A stretch of DNA of 64,000 nt from Actinomycetota bacterium (GTDB lineage: Bacteria > Actinomycetota > Acidimicrobiia > Acidimicrobiales > RAAP-2), in NCBI GenBank assembly GCA_021324355.1, contig JAJPJD010000049.1:1-64000 (forward strand), read 5' to 3'. Positions 25,744-34,625 of this stretch are shown here, one piece after another. The position numbers were made by a program, and so were the translations under genes. Position 1 is the first letter of the stretch. Each line of letters starts with the position of its first letter. The notes beneath the pieces were generated by a model. The model worked only from the letters and a program-made list of their open reading frames with translations. It was not told the DNA's origin and made no database searches.

Positions 25744-27324
25744 TCACCAACCCTGGACCGACGGGGGCTGAGGGGCCTGCGTCCCCTCGGCCGGGCTGCG
25801 CCGCGCTGGGACCTGCGGCTCGAGGTGGGCGCCCACCGACACCAACCCGGCGGTCGCCACGTCGGCCGGGTTGGTCCGAGCCGCCCGGAACAAGAACAGC
25901 GCGCTGGCGCTCAAGGGAAGGAGCATGATGACGAAGGTCCAGCGGAGCCCGGAGTAGGGATGGCTGCCGCTCAAAGCGTCGGAGACCGCCCCGAACAACA
26001 GGGGCGCCAGTGCCTGCGCGGCGGTGCGGACGAAGGTCCGGATGCCCTCGGCTCGGCCCCAGAGGAACGCCGGCATGATGTCGAGCCTGGCCGCGTCAAT
26101 TGGCGGGTTCTGGGCCGACAGGGCGGCACCAGCCACCACGATGTAGGGCAGGGCGGTGAAGGTGCTGTGGGTCACCAGCGCCGGGATGAACAACAGGACG
26201 ACGGCGACCGCGGCGACTGCGGCCACGAGGATCCGGCCGTTCAGCTGGCCTCGGCGCAGCAGCCGGTCGCCCAGCGGCCCGGCCACCAGGACCCCGGCGA
26301 CCGCGCCACCGCCGACCACCAGCATGAGCAGGTTCGCCAGGACCTGGCCGACGTGGTACTGCTGGCGAGTGAACTCCACCCCGAAGGTTTGGACGCCGGC
26401 GAGGAAGTAGTAGCCGCAGGCGCCCGAGATGATGAGGGCGACGTTGGTGCGGACCCGCAGGACGTAGCGGGTTGCGGCCCGCAAGCCCATCGAGCTGCTC
26501 GGTGCCTCGGCCAGCAGCCTCCGGTCGGGCCGGATGCCTCGGTGCAGGGCGAGCCGTTGGGCATCGGTGATGCCTTCCTCGGGCGGTCCGGGGGGTGCAG
26601 GGTCTCTGAGGGGCTCGTGCCCGGCGACGTCGACCGGCAGCGCCCCCTGCCCTCCCCGCACCGGCTCCGGCAGGTGCCAGACCAGGTAGGCCAGGTAGAA
26701 GGCCGGGATGGCCAGGATCACGAACGCAGCGCGCCACGACAGCGCGGCGATGTCACCGGTGATCGCGAAGCCGGCCCCGGCGCCGGCCAACTCGCCGGTG
26801 AGGACGAAGCTGTAGATGCGCCCTCGCTCGCCACCGGGGAAGTAGTCGCCGACCAGTGAGGCGGTGACCGGCCCGGCGGCCGCGGTCACCACGCCCAGGG
26901 CCAGTCGGCTGACGAGCAGCTGGCCGAACGAGCCGGCCGTCGCGCTCCACAGCATCGCGGCGCCCCACAGCACGATCGCGGCGGCCAGGGTCCAGGTTCG
27001 ACGGACCCGGTCGGCCAGCATCCCGAACGGCACCGAGGCCACCGCCCCGGCGAGCGAGCTCACCGCGACCAACAGGCCGATGTCGGTGTTGTCGATGTGC
27101 AGGCCCTGCCGGAGCTCCACCGCCGAGGCCCCCACGGTGGCTGCATCGGCGCTGCTCAAGGCCAAGACCGCGGCCAGCACCACCACCACCTTGGTGCGGG
27201 TGGCCCCGCCCAGGACCACGGTCAGGCGGGAGCGGGCCGCGCTGGCACCCCGCCGGGCCGCCCGGCCAGCAGCTCCGGCTGCTCCGCGCACCGGGGCAGC
27301 ACGACCGTGGTGGCGCAGGTTCAT
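25744..27324 (-). CDS. MFS transporter
   Basis: A 526-residue carrier with 12 predicted helices and a roughly 70-residue central cytoplasmic loop rich in Pro and charged residues. The MFS motif between TM2 and TM3 reads GMLADRVRRTWTLAAA, and VSRLALGVVTAAAGPV corresponds to TM4. The N-terminus is an Arg/Ala-rich tail of about 45 residues. It resembles spinster/phthalate-type carriers. The substrate is unknown. Confidence 0.83.
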   Translation of the reverse strand: MNLRHHGRAAPVRGAAGAAGRAARRGASAARSRLTVVLGGATRTKVVVVLAAVLALSSADAATVGASAVELRQGLHIDNTDIGLLVAVSSLAGAVASVPFGMLADRVRRTWTLAAAIVLWGAAMLWSATAGSFGQLLVSRLALGVVTAAAGPVTASLVGDYFPGGERGRIYSFVLTGELAGAGAGFAITGDIAALSWRAAFVILAIPAFYLAYLVWHLPEPVRGGQGALPVDVAGHEPLRDPAPPGPPEEGITDAQRLALHRGIRPDRRLLAEAPSSSMGLRAATRYVLRVRTNVALIISGACGYYFLAGVQTFGVEFTRQQYHVGQVLANLLMLVVGGGAVAGVLVAGPLGDRLLRRGQLNGRILVAAVAAVAVVLLFIPALVTHSTFTALPYIVVAGAALSAQNPPIDAARLDIMPAFLWGRAEGIRTFVRTAAQALAPLLFGAVSDALSGSHPYSGLRWTFVIMLLPLSASALFLFRAARTNPADVATAGLVSVGAHLEPQVPARRSPAEGTQAPQPPSVQGW

Positions 27325-27576
27325 CGGGCGACGGTGGTCGATCGCCCGAGCCTACGAGATCCCCTGGCCGGCCGGGCCGGCGCCAGCGGTGCGTCGGACC
27401 GTTGGGTCAGCGCCAGCCCGTTGGGCCCTGGTTTTCGCGCTGCGGAGCGCCTCACTATGGTGGCCGGCGGTCCGGCACACCGCCGGTCGCAGGCAGCGCG
27501 AGCAGACGGTTGGGTCCGGCCGACGAGTTGGGTCGGCGAGTACGAAGCCAAGCAGGACAGGACGAAGGAGGCGCGG

Positions 27577-28353
27577 GTGAGTGGTGGACGTTTGGCCGGC
27601 AAGGTGGCCATCATCACCGGGGCCAGCCGTGGGCTCGGTCAGTACTGTGCCGTCGGGTACGGGCGGGAAGGCGCGAAGGTGGTGGTGGCCGCTCGAACCG
27701 AGCAGGTCCGCGACCCCAACTTGCCCGGCACCATCTACGAGACAGCCAAGCTGGTCGAAGAGGCCGGGGGCGAGGCCATGCCGGTGGTGTGCAACGTGGG
27801 GGATCCGGCCTCCATCGCGGCCATGGTCGAGCAGGTGCTCGCTCGCTTCGGCCAGATCGACATCCTGATGAACAACGCGGCGGTCCAGCCACCGGGCCGG
27901 ATCTCCGAGATCGAGCCCCGCCATTGGGAGCTCGAGTTCCGGATCAACGTGCATGGGCCGTTTCACTGCTCGCGGGCCGTGCTCCCCTCGATGATCGCAG
28001 CCAAGTCAGGCAACATCATCAACATCTCCTCGGTCGCGGCCCGGGGAGGGTCCCACTACGGGGCCACCAAGCGGGCGCTCGAGGCCTTCACGATCGGTCT
28101 GGCCGCCGAGCAGAAGGACAACGGGATCGCGGTCAACGCCTTGAAGCCGGTCGGCGCCATCGCCACCCCCGGCCTCCGCTACCGGGGGGCGGGCACCGCG
28201 CCGGTGGAGATCCGGGCCGACCTGCCGACTCCCGACAATTACGTGGAGGCCGCCATCTTGTTGGCGATGCAGACCCCGGCGTCGTTCACCGGCCAGGTCG
28301 TGAACGACGCCGAGGCGGTAGCAGCGCTCGGCGCCAAGGGTGCAGAGGCCTGA
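27577..28353 (+). CDS. SDR family oxidoreductase
   Basis: A 258-residue short-chain dehydrogenase. It has the cofactor loop ITGASRGLGQYCAVGYG, MNNAAVQPPGRIS (NNAG variant), catalytic Ser in NIISSVAAR-like context (INISSVAARGG) and YGATK supplying Tyr and Lys. The acidic/basic pattern VVVAARTEQVRD hints at NADP but is not decisive. GTG 27577 was chosen because GAAGGAGG lies upstream and the fold begins six residues later. The 3' end overlaps a convergent membrane protein gene by 115 bases. Confidence 0.9.
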   Translation: MSGGRLAGKVAIITGASRGLGQYCAVGYGREGAKVVVAARTEQVRDPNLPGTIYETAKLVEEAGGEAMPVVCNVGDPASIAAMVEQVLARFGQIDILMNNAAVQPPGRISEIEPRHWELEFRINVHGPFHCSRAVLPSMIAAKSGNIINISSVAARGGSHYGATKRALEAFTIGLAAEQKDNGIAVNALKPVGAIATPGLRYRGAGTAPVEIRADLPTPDNYVEAAILLAMQTPASFTGQVVNDAEAVAALGAKGAEA

Positions 28354-29387
28354 GCGCACAGGTTGGCAGGGGCTGGCCACGCCGCCCCACCTCCCACCCG
28401 GCGGACCTGCCGGCCGGGGAGCCGACGGAAGCGGCAGGTCAGGGGCCAGCCGGCCAGGGCCAGCAGGACCACCAGCGGCGCGGTGCCGACATCGGAGGCC
28501 CCGGGAGCAAGCGCCCCGCCCAGTTGCTGGCCCACCACCCACACGACGCTTGACACCACGATGGCCGCCGCGAGCGGGGCCCGCCGGTCCCGGGCCCTGG
28601 CCACAGCAGCGGCCGCCAGTGCCACCTCGACGGCCCAGAGGCCGATCAGCGTCCACGCGGGCCGGCTCAGCGCCAGGTGGGCTGCCGGCCTGGTGACCGC
28701 CTGCAGCCATCCTGGCTGTCCGAGCGACGCCTCCTCGACGTTTGCCCGGAGGACCTGGCCGGGCGGGTACACCCAGGGGAGCTGGAGCACCGCGCCGCCC
28801 GCCCAGTAGGTGACCCAGATGGCAGTCCACCAGCGACGGTCCACGTCGGCCCGACCGCCGCTCGGCCAGGCCAAGGCGCCCAGGGCGGCGTAGAGGACGG
28901 CCGGGCCGGGAGCTCCGAAGGGGAGCAGGGCGAACCCGGTGGGCAGCATGCCGAGGCCCTCCCCGGCCAGCCAGACCACCGCGCACCACCCCCATGCGGC
29001 CACCAGGGCCGGCCGGATCCAGCGGTCGGCCACCAGGGCCAGGCCGATCGCGCCCTGCAGCATCACGATCGCGAGGTTCCACCAGGGCCAGTGCGATCGG
29101 AACGGCGAGACCAGATCGAGCACGACCCGGCGCTCCCATCCCGGCGCGCCCATGATCGACTGGAGGAGCTCGGTGCGGGGGTACCCACGTCCGAAGTTCG
29201 ATGGCTCGGCCTGCACCAGGGCATCCAGCAGCCACAGGACCCCGAGCACCCGGCGGAGGGTCCGCCGACCGAGCAGCCGGGAAGCCGGCCACCCAGCGCG
29301 TGCTGCGGTGGCCGGCTCCGCCGGTGCAGCCGGCCGGGCGGCGCCGACGTTCCTGGTCGCAGGCCGCACTGGCGCGGCGGTGCTCAT
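28239..29387 (-). CDS. Polytopic membrane protein of unknown function in the tat operon
   Basis: A 382-residue protein with an Ala/Pro-rich N-terminus (about 1-35) and eight to nine hydrophobic helices, for example RRVLGVLWLLDALVQAEP and WNLAIVMLQGAIGLALVAD. The last 38 residues are antisense to the SDR gene and may be a non-conserved tail. I do not recognise the family. Its ATG overlaps the tatC stop as ATGA, so it is the last gene of the Tat operon and may be an accessory or quinone/redox membrane partner. Confidence 0.75.
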   Translation of the reverse strand: MSTAAPVRPATRNVGAARPAAPAEPATAARAGWPASRLLGRRTLRRVLGVLWLLDALVQAEPSNFGRGYPRTELLQSIMGAPGWERRVVLDLVSPFRSHWPWWNLAIVMLQGAIGLALVADRWIRPALVAAWGWCAVVWLAGEGLGMLPTGFALLPFGAPGPAVLYAALGALAWPSGGRADVDRRWWTAIWVTYWAGGAVLQLPWVYPPGQVLRANVEEASLGQPGWLQAVTRPAAHLALSRPAWTLIGLWAVEVALAAAAVARARDRRAPLAAAIVVSSVVWVVGQQLGGALAPGASDVGTAPLVVLLALAGWPLTCRFRRLPGRQVRRVGGGAAWPAPANLCAQASAPLAPSAATASASFTTWPVNDAGVCIANKMAAST

Positions 29388-30148
29388 GCCCGCCGGCGCA
29401 CCAACAGCCGGCCGATCAGGATCGACCCTTCGTAGAAGATCACCAGGGGGACGGCCAGGGCAACCATGGACAGCGGGTCTGAGCTCGGTGTCACCACGGC
29501 AGCCAGCGCGACCAAGGCGACGATCGCGTAGCGCCGCCACGATGCCAGCCGTCGGGGTGTGAGCACCCCGGCCGCCTGGAGCGAGACCAAGACGACCGGC
29601 AGCTCGAAGGTCAAGCCGAAGGCCGCCATCATGAGCAGGAGCAGCCCGATGTAGCTGCTTGGTGAGTAGATCTGGCGCAGTGAGGGCCCGCCGATGTGGT
29701 CGAGCCAGGCCATGGCGTGGGGGAAGATCGTGTAGGCGACCGCGCCGCCCCCGATGAACAGCACCAGCGAGGCGCCAACGAAGGTGAGGGTGAGCCTGCG
29801 CTCCCTGGCCCGGAGCCCAGGGGCCACGAACCGCCAGAACTGGAACAACAGGAGCGGGGAGGCCAGGACCGCGCCGCCGTAGGCGGCCACCTCGACCCGG
29901 ATGGACAGGCCGTCCAGTGGGCCGGTCACATACAGGGTGCAGGCCCGACCGGGCCCGACCGCGGCGCAGTAGGGGTGGACCAGCAGCGCGAGGACCCGGT
30001 CGAACAAGACAAAGACGACGACTGCGCCGATCGACACGCCGGCGATCGAGATGAGCAGCCGGCGCCGCAGCTCGGCCAGGTGCTCGGCCACCGTCATCCG
30101 CGCCGGGCCTCGGGCGCCGGTCACGCGGATGGGCAGACGCAGCGCCAC
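29384..30148 (-). CDS. tatC: Twin-arginine translocase subunit TatC
   Basis: A 254-residue TatC with six membrane helices and the family N-terminal motif MTVAEHLAELRRRLLIS (about 18-34), which contains the Glu that helps bind the twin-arginine signal. TatC with TatB recognises folded Tat substrates and recruits TatA. It lies six bases after tatB and overlaps the next membrane gene. In most actinobacteria tatA and tatC sit near proteasome genes; here it sits with exported ferritin-like proteins. Confidence 0.93.
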   Translation of the reverse strand: MALRLPIRVTGARGPARMTVAEHLAELRRRLLISIAGVSIGAVVVFVLFDRVLALLVHPYCAAVGPGRACTLYVTGPLDGLSIRVEVAAYGGAVLASPLLLFQFWRFVAPGLRARERRLTLTFVGASLVLFIGGGAVAYTIFPHAMAWLDHIGGPSLRQIYSPSSYIGLLLLMMAAFGLTFELPVVLVSLQAAGVLTPRRLASWRRYAIVALVALAAVVTPSSDPLSMVALAVPLVIFYEGSILIGRLLVRRRA

Positions 30149-30154
30149 GGCTCC

Positions 30155-30622
30155 TCAGCCCCGGGTGGTGTCGAGTCGGCCTGCTTCGCCGCCCAGGTCC
30201 GCTGCGTCGTCGGCGACCGGCTCGATCGGGGCGGCCGCCCGCACCAGCTGGGGCGCAGTGATCCCCAGGTCGATGCTGCCGGGAGGGAGGTCGACCTCGG
30301 TGCTGTCGGCCGCGCCGTGCGGCCAGGGGCGGGCGGCGTCGGCCTCGAGGCCGGCGGCCCGCAACAGCGCCTGCCGGGCGGCATCCGGACCGCCGAGCTG
30401 GCGGGTCGTGCCGACCAGCTGGCGGGCCTGGCGCAGCTCGTCGGCCAGCGGCAGGTCGCCGGCAAGGTGGCGGGCCTCGTCCTCGAGCGACGCCCGCAGG
30501 CGCTGCAGGTCCTTGAGGAGACCCCCGGCCCGTCGGGCCAGGCCGGGGAGCTTGTCCGGGCCGAGCACGACCACGGCGACCACGGCGACCAAGGCCAGCT
30601 TCAAAGGATCGAGCGTAAGCAC
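30155..30622 (-). CDS. tatB: Tat translocase TatB-type subunit
   Basis: A 155-residue protein with one N-terminal membrane helix (about 8-22), the hinge LGPDKLPGLARRAGG, an amphipathic helix and a long charged tail. This length is typical of TatB rather than the shorter TatA. It starts at GTG 30622, ten bases after the cupredoxin stop, and directly precedes tatC. Assignment to TatB rather than a TatA paralogue rests on length and pairing. Confidence 0.85.
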   Translation of the reverse strand: MLTLDPLKLALVAVVAVVVLGPDKLPGLARRAGGLLKDLQRLRASLEDEARHLAGDLPLADELRQARQLVGTTRQLGGPDAARQALLRAAGLEADAARPWPHGAADSTEVDLPPGSIDLGITAPQLVRAAAPIEPVADDAADLGGEAGRLDTTRG

Positions 30623-30632
30623 GGGGCCACCG

Positions 30633-31088
30633 CTAGCGGACCGTCACGGTCCCGGTCATGAACTGGTGAATGAGGCAGCGGTAGGGGTAGGTGCCGGGCT
30701 TCTCCGGCGCGGTCACGGTCCGGGTCCTCCCAGGCTCGATGTTCCCGGTGTTGAACGCCCCACCGTCGGCGGTGAAGGTGTGGGTCACCGAGTCCCGGTT
30801 GACGACCGTGATGGTGGCGCCGGGTCGGACGGTGAAGTTGGCCGGCTGGAACGCGAAGTTCTGGATGGTCACCAGCTGGTGGACGGCCGGCCGGGTTGCG
30901 GTCGTGCTGGCGGGCGAGCCGGAGGAGCCGCCGCTGCAGGCGCTGAGGACGGCCGCCCCGGCGAGCAACCCACCGACCAGGCGAGCGACCAGCCACAGGG
31001 TGGGTCGACCACGCACCGGCCGGGCCACGGCGTGCTGCTCGGCTGCCAGTTGGTCGAGCGCCGGCGATCGTTGTGCTCGGGCAGACAT
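30633..31088 (-). CDS. Cupredoxin (blue copper) lipoprotein
   Basis: A 151-residue protein. After a 30-residue basic N-terminus comes a signal helix ending in the lipobox LSAC (Cys51), a Ser/Thr linker and a plastocyanin-like domain. The copper ligands are all visible: His103 in VTHTF, then Cys138, His141 and Met144 in YRCLIHQFM. It should be an extracytoplasmic electron carrier or copper protein tethered to the membrane. AAGGGGACGTG precedes the ATG. It lies between ferritin-like genes and tatB in one operon. Confidence 0.87.
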   Translation of the reverse strand: MSARAQRSPALDQLAAEQHAVARPVRGRPTLWLVARLVGGLLAGAAVLSACSGGSSGSPASTTATRPAVHQLVTIQNFAFQPANFTVRPGATITVVNRDSVTHTFTADGGAFNTGNIEPGRTRTVTAPEKPGTYPYRCLIHQFMTGTVTVR

Positions 31089-31171
31089 CACGTCCCCTTC
31101 TGTGGTCGTTGGCCGTCGTGCCTGCCGGCTCGGCGGCCGGGGGGTCGACCGTCGAGCCGGCAGGCGAGGGT

Positions 31172-31996
31172 TCAAGAGACGGCCGAGCTGGTCGGGTTGA
31201 AGGCCAGCGGGGTGCCCGAGGAGTCTTGGACCCCGGGGTACTGGCCCAGCACGAAGTACAGGATCGCAGCGTGCTGCATCTCGACCGGCTGGATGGTGGC
31301 CGCCGTCGCGATGGCCTTCTTGCTGTGGAGCTTGGTCGACTGGACCTGGTAGGTCTGTGCCGCCACGTTCTCCAGCTCGAGGGCCAACTGGGCCAGACCG
31401 GTGATGTCGGTCACCTTGGCGAACGCCTGCTGCACCTTGGGGGTGAGCGCCGGCTCCGTCACCGTGACGGCCTTCTTCTTGGACGCGGTGAGCACTGCGT
31501 TCCACGCCGCCGCGTGGTCCATGTGCTGGGACTTTGCGGTCTGGGCGAAGGTCACCACCGCTGGCGGCACCGAGCCGAGCTTGCCGGCGGTGGCTGCTCC
31601 GATGCCGGCGTTGTAGGCGAAGACCGCCAGGTTCTCCAGGCTGGCCGCGAGGGCGGCCACCGCGAGGTCCCCGGAGAGGCCGGCGATCCCGCCCTGGGCA
31701 TTGGGGGGGTTCGAGGCTGCCGATGCGCTCGCGACCTTGGAAGCCGCCGCGGCCAGGCCGGGATTGCTGGTCGCTGCGACCAGGGCCGCTCCACCGGCCA
31801 GCACCCCGGCAGCGCCGAGGAGGAAGGTCCGGCGTTCGGTGGTGCGGGGAGCGTCGGCGCGCAGATCCTCCGCCCACTCGTCCAGCGCGGCGTGCAGTGC
31901 TGGCATGCCCACGTCATGGTGGAGCTCGTCCAGCTCGGTGGTCATCCGGGCGATCTCCGCCTCCGATGCCGCCATCTCGCGCTTGCGGAATCTCAT
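31172..31996 (-). CDS. Tat-exported ferritin-like domain protein (1)
   Basis: A 274-residue protein. A 50-residue charged N-terminus precedes a Tat-type signal, ERRTFLLGAAGVLAGGAAL (Arg55-Arg56), followed by a ferritin_2-like four-helix domain. Probable metal ligands are Glu121 (SLENLAVFAY), His158/His161 (QHMDHAAAW), Glu207/Glu209 (ELENVAAQTY) and Glu239-x2-His242 (EMQHAAIL). Such proteins are linked to desiccation or oxidative stress but are poorly characterised. The ATG at 31996 overlaps the upstream paralogue's stop. Confidence 0.85.
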   Translation of the reverse strand: MRFRKREMAASEAEIARMTTELDELHHDVGMPALHAALDEWAEDLRADAPRTTERRTFLLGAAGVLAGGAALVAATSNPGLAAAASKVASASAASNPPNAQGGIAGLSGDLAVAALAASLENLAVFAYNAGIGAATAGKLGSVPPAVVTFAQTAKSQHMDHAAAWNAVLTASKKKAVTVTEPALTPKVQQAFAKVTDITGLAQLALELENVAAQTYQVQSTKLHSKKAIATAATIQPVEMQHAAILYFVLGQYPGVQDSSGTPLAFNPTSSAVS

Positions 31997-32868
31997 CGAA
32001 CTGCTCCTTGTGCCTTCGGGGCTGCGTTGTTGGTCGGGTAGAAGGAGTGCGGGAACCCCACGCTGCCGGCGGCAGCGGGGAGCGAGGCCACATCGCTCGT
32101 GGACAGGGTGATCAGCTGCGGAGCGTTTGCCTGCAGCAAGGCTTGCACCGCCAACAGCACGGCAACGTGCTGCGCCTCGACACCCATGATGCTGGCCGTC
32201 ACCCGCTTGGCATTGGCGTTCTTGAGCGATGACATGTCGTTGACGTAGGTCTCGGCGGCGATGTTCTCGAGCTCGAGCGCAAGACTCACCACGCCGAGCA
32301 TCCCCACCGACGGTGTGGCGCCGGAGAGGCCGGAGACCGCCTTGTTGACTACCGGGACGAACGCCGGGTCGGGCTTGGTCTGCTTTTTGCCTCCGAGTCT
32401 GCGGACGGCGGCGTTGAAGGCGGCCAGGTGCTGCGCGTGCTGCGACTTGGTCACCTGACAGAACTTCTTGACCACCGGATTGGCCGACGAGCCCCCGATG
32501 TAGGGGAGGGTCAGCGCGGTGCCGTAGGTCGAAACCGCGAGCGTCTCGATCGAGGCCGCGGTCTGCAGCATCTGGATATCGGCAGAGGAGGCGGCGTACG
32601 CGGGTGAAGCGAGCAACGACACCAATGCCGTCCCACCGGCCGCGGCCAGGATCCCCGCGCCGGCGAGGCTCCGCTGGAGCGACCGGCGGTGCTCCTCGGC
32701 AAAGCGGCGATTCTCCTGCTCCTCATCATCCGAGGCGCACTCAGTGGTTCGGTGGCCGCTGAGCTCGACGAGCTCCTCCAACGGCTCCTTGGTGCCTCGG
32801 ATCGCATCGGCCTGGAGATCCTGGGACTCTTCGAAGAGCTCGGCCAGATCTCGAGGGTCTGCACTCAC
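31993..32868 (-). CDS. Exported ferritin-like domain protein (2)
   Basis: A 291-residue paralogue of the next gene. A 58-residue acidic N-terminus precedes HRRSLQRSLAGAGILAAAGG (Arg61-Arg62) and a cleavage-like AYA at 90-92. Ligand candidates are Glu108 (SIETLAVSTY), His144/His147, Glu199/Glu201 (ELENIAAETY) and Glu231-x2-His234 (VEAQHVAVL). The twin Arg is less canonical than in its paralogue. It is the first gene of the minus-strand Tat operon; GTG 32868 has AAGGAGG upstream. It diverges from the ECF sigma gene. Confidence 0.84.
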   Translation of the reverse strand: MSADPRDLAELFEESQDLQADAIRGTKEPLEELVELSGHRTTECASDDEEQENRRFAEEHRRSLQRSLAGAGILAAAGGTALVSLLASPAYAASSADIQMLQTAASIETLAVSTYGTALTLPYIGGSSANPVVKKFCQVTKSQHAQHLAAFNAAVRRLGGKKQTKPDPAFVPVVNKAVSGLSGATPSVGMLGVVSLALELENIAAETYVNDMSSLKNANAKRVTASIMGVEAQHVAVLLAVQALLQANAPQLITLSTSDVASLPAAAGSVGFPHSFYPTNNAAPKAQGAVR

Positions 32869-33086
32869 GGTCGCCTCCTTGCGCTCGGGGCTTCATGTCG
32901 TCGAGCGGTTCTTCGGAGCGGTGGCTCGACCGGATGTCGTCACCTCTGACCGGCGGCAGAACAGTGACTTCGACGGGCGATGCGGACCAGGAGCGGCCCC
33001 CGGGAACTAATCTCGCCAATAGGCATCCAACGCGGTCGGCACGACGAAGACCGGTTGCACCGCTCGACCGCACCTCGGAGCGACCG

Positions 33087-33653
33087 ATGGAAGACCTCGA
33101 AGAGCTTGGCGACGCCCAGGTGGTCGTCCTCGTCGGCCGCTACGACGAGAGGGCCTTTGCCGAGATCTACCGCCGGCACGGCCGCTCCGTCTACGGGCTC
33201 GCCCGACGCATCCTCGGTGACGCCACCGAGGCCGAGGACCTGACGCAAGAGGTGTTCCTACGGCTGTGGCAGAACCCGGCCGGGTTCGATCCAGCCCGGG
33301 GGACGCTTCGGACCTACCTGCTCACCCAGGCGCACGGTCGCGCTGTCGACACCATCCGCTCCAAGACGGCGAGGGCCAGGCGCGAGGAGCGGGACGCCCG
33401 GTCCACCGCGACCGCCTCCTACGACCTCGAGCGCGAGGTGTGGGACCTGGCGATGGCCGAGCACGTGGCCGGGGCCATGGAGGCATTGCCACCCGAAGAG
33501 CGGGCTGCGATCGATCTGGCGTACTTCGGCGGCCACACCTACCGCGAGGTCGCCAAGCTGCTCTCAGCCCCCGAGGGGACCGTGAAGAGCCGCATCCGCA
33601 ACGGCCTGCATCGGATGAGGTCCATGCTGGTGGAGGGAGGAGTGCCCCGATGA
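33087..33653 (+). CDS. ECF RNA polymerase sigma factor (SigK-like)
   Basis: A 188-residue sigma-70 family factor. Region 2 contains AFAEIYRRHGRSVYGLARRI and AEDLTQEVFLRLWQNPAGF. Region 4 contains LPPEERAAIDLAYFGGHTY and the helix-turn-helix APEGTVKSRIRNGLHRMR. ATG 33087 with GGAG upstream was chosen; upstream in-frame starts add a disordered Arg-rich segment. Its stop overlaps the anti-sigma start as ATGA. The natural prediction is that it drives its own promoter and the divergent ferritin/Tat operon. Confidence 0.9.
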   Translation: MEDLEELGDAQVVVLVGRYDERAFAEIYRRHGRSVYGLARRILGDATEAEDLTQEVFLRLWQNPAGFDPARGTLRTYLLTQAHGRAVDTIRSKTARARREERDARSTATASYDLEREVWDLAMAEHVAGAMEALPPEERAAIDLAYFGGHTYREVAKLLSAPEGTVKSRIRNGLHRMRSMLVEGGVPR

Positions 33654-34504
33654 CCGCGGCCGGCGAGCACCATCGCCTGGTTTCCGAACTGCTGGGGGCG
33701 TTCGCGCTCGACGCCGTGGACGGCGACGAGGCTCGGATGGTGGAGCAGCACCTGGAGGAGTGTCCTCGGTGCCGCTCCGAGGTGGACCAGCTTCGTGAGG
33801 TGGCGGCGGCGATCGGCAATGCGTCCGAGCGCCCGCCCGATTCGTTGTGGGAGCGGATCGCATCGCAGCTCGGGGACGTGGCCGCCCAGCGAGCCCGTCC
33901 GGCGCCGGTGATCGACGGACCGCCCTCTGCTGGGATCGGGGCTGGCGCGTCGGGCCTTCAGGGGCCGACCGGCTTCCGCCCGAACCGCAGCGTGCGGCGG
34001 ACCAACGCACGCAGGGCGGCCCGTCGGCCGTGGGCGGTCGCCGGGATCGGCGCCGCCGCGGCCTGCGCGGCCTTGGCTGCCATCTTCGGTGTCGGCTGGT
34101 CACACGCCAACGAGCGAGCCGGCCAACTGCAAGCGACACTGGCGGAGCGGGGTGCCGCCGCCGCCGTGCAGGCTGCCCTGGTCAGTCCGGGGCATCGCGT
34201 CGTCGTTCTGCAGTCGAGCACCGGCGCCCGGCTCGCCGAGCTGGTGGTGCAGGCCAACGGCGTGGGCTACGTGGTGAGCTCGCACATGGGAGCACTGCCG
34301 GGGGACGAGACCTACCAACTGTGGGCGGAGATCGCCAATCAGCCCATTTCTCTCGGCCTGCTCGGGTCGAGGCCCGGGATGGGCGACGCGTTCTCCCTCG
34401 GCCCGTCGATCAGCGATGCCCGTGCCCTGATGGTGACGGTCGAGCCGGCGGGCGGCGTGGTCACACCCGATCGCACGCCGGTCGCGACCGGGACGCTGAG
34501 CTGA
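33650..34504 (+). CDS. Anti-sigma factor, RskA family
   Basis: A 284-residue membrane protein. The cytoplasmic N-terminus carries the zinc-associated anti-sigma motif HLEECPRC (His/Cys/Cys, about 34-41), followed by a linker, one membrane helix (WAVAGIGAAAACAALAAIFG, about 125-145) and an extracytoplasmic RskA domain with PGDETYQLWAEI and LGSRPGMGDAFSLG. It should hold the upstream sigma factor inactive until a signal outside the membrane triggers release. GGAGGGAGG lies upstream of the ATG. Confidence 0.9.
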   Translation: MTAAGEHHRLVSELLGAFALDAVDGDEARMVEQHLEECPRCRSEVDQLREVAAAIGNASERPPDSLWERIASQLGDVAAQRARPAPVIDGPPSAGIGAGASGLQGPTGFRPNRSVRRTNARRAARRPWAVAGIGAAAACAALAAIFGVGWSHANERAGQLQATLAERGAAAAVQAALVSPGHRVVVLQSSTGARLAELVVQANGVGYVVSSHMGALPGDETYQLWAEIANQPISLGLLGSRPGMGDAFSLGPSISDARALMVTVEPAGGVVTPDRTPVATGTLS

Positions 34505-34625
34505 CCCTGGCCGGCTCCGGCCTGGTTGGGTCCCGCATTCCCCCGGCGGCCCGGCGCGGTCAGCCGCTCGACTGCGCCGAGCTTGTCGCGGCCGAGGGGC
34601 GCGACGACGCCAGTGGTCCGGTCGC

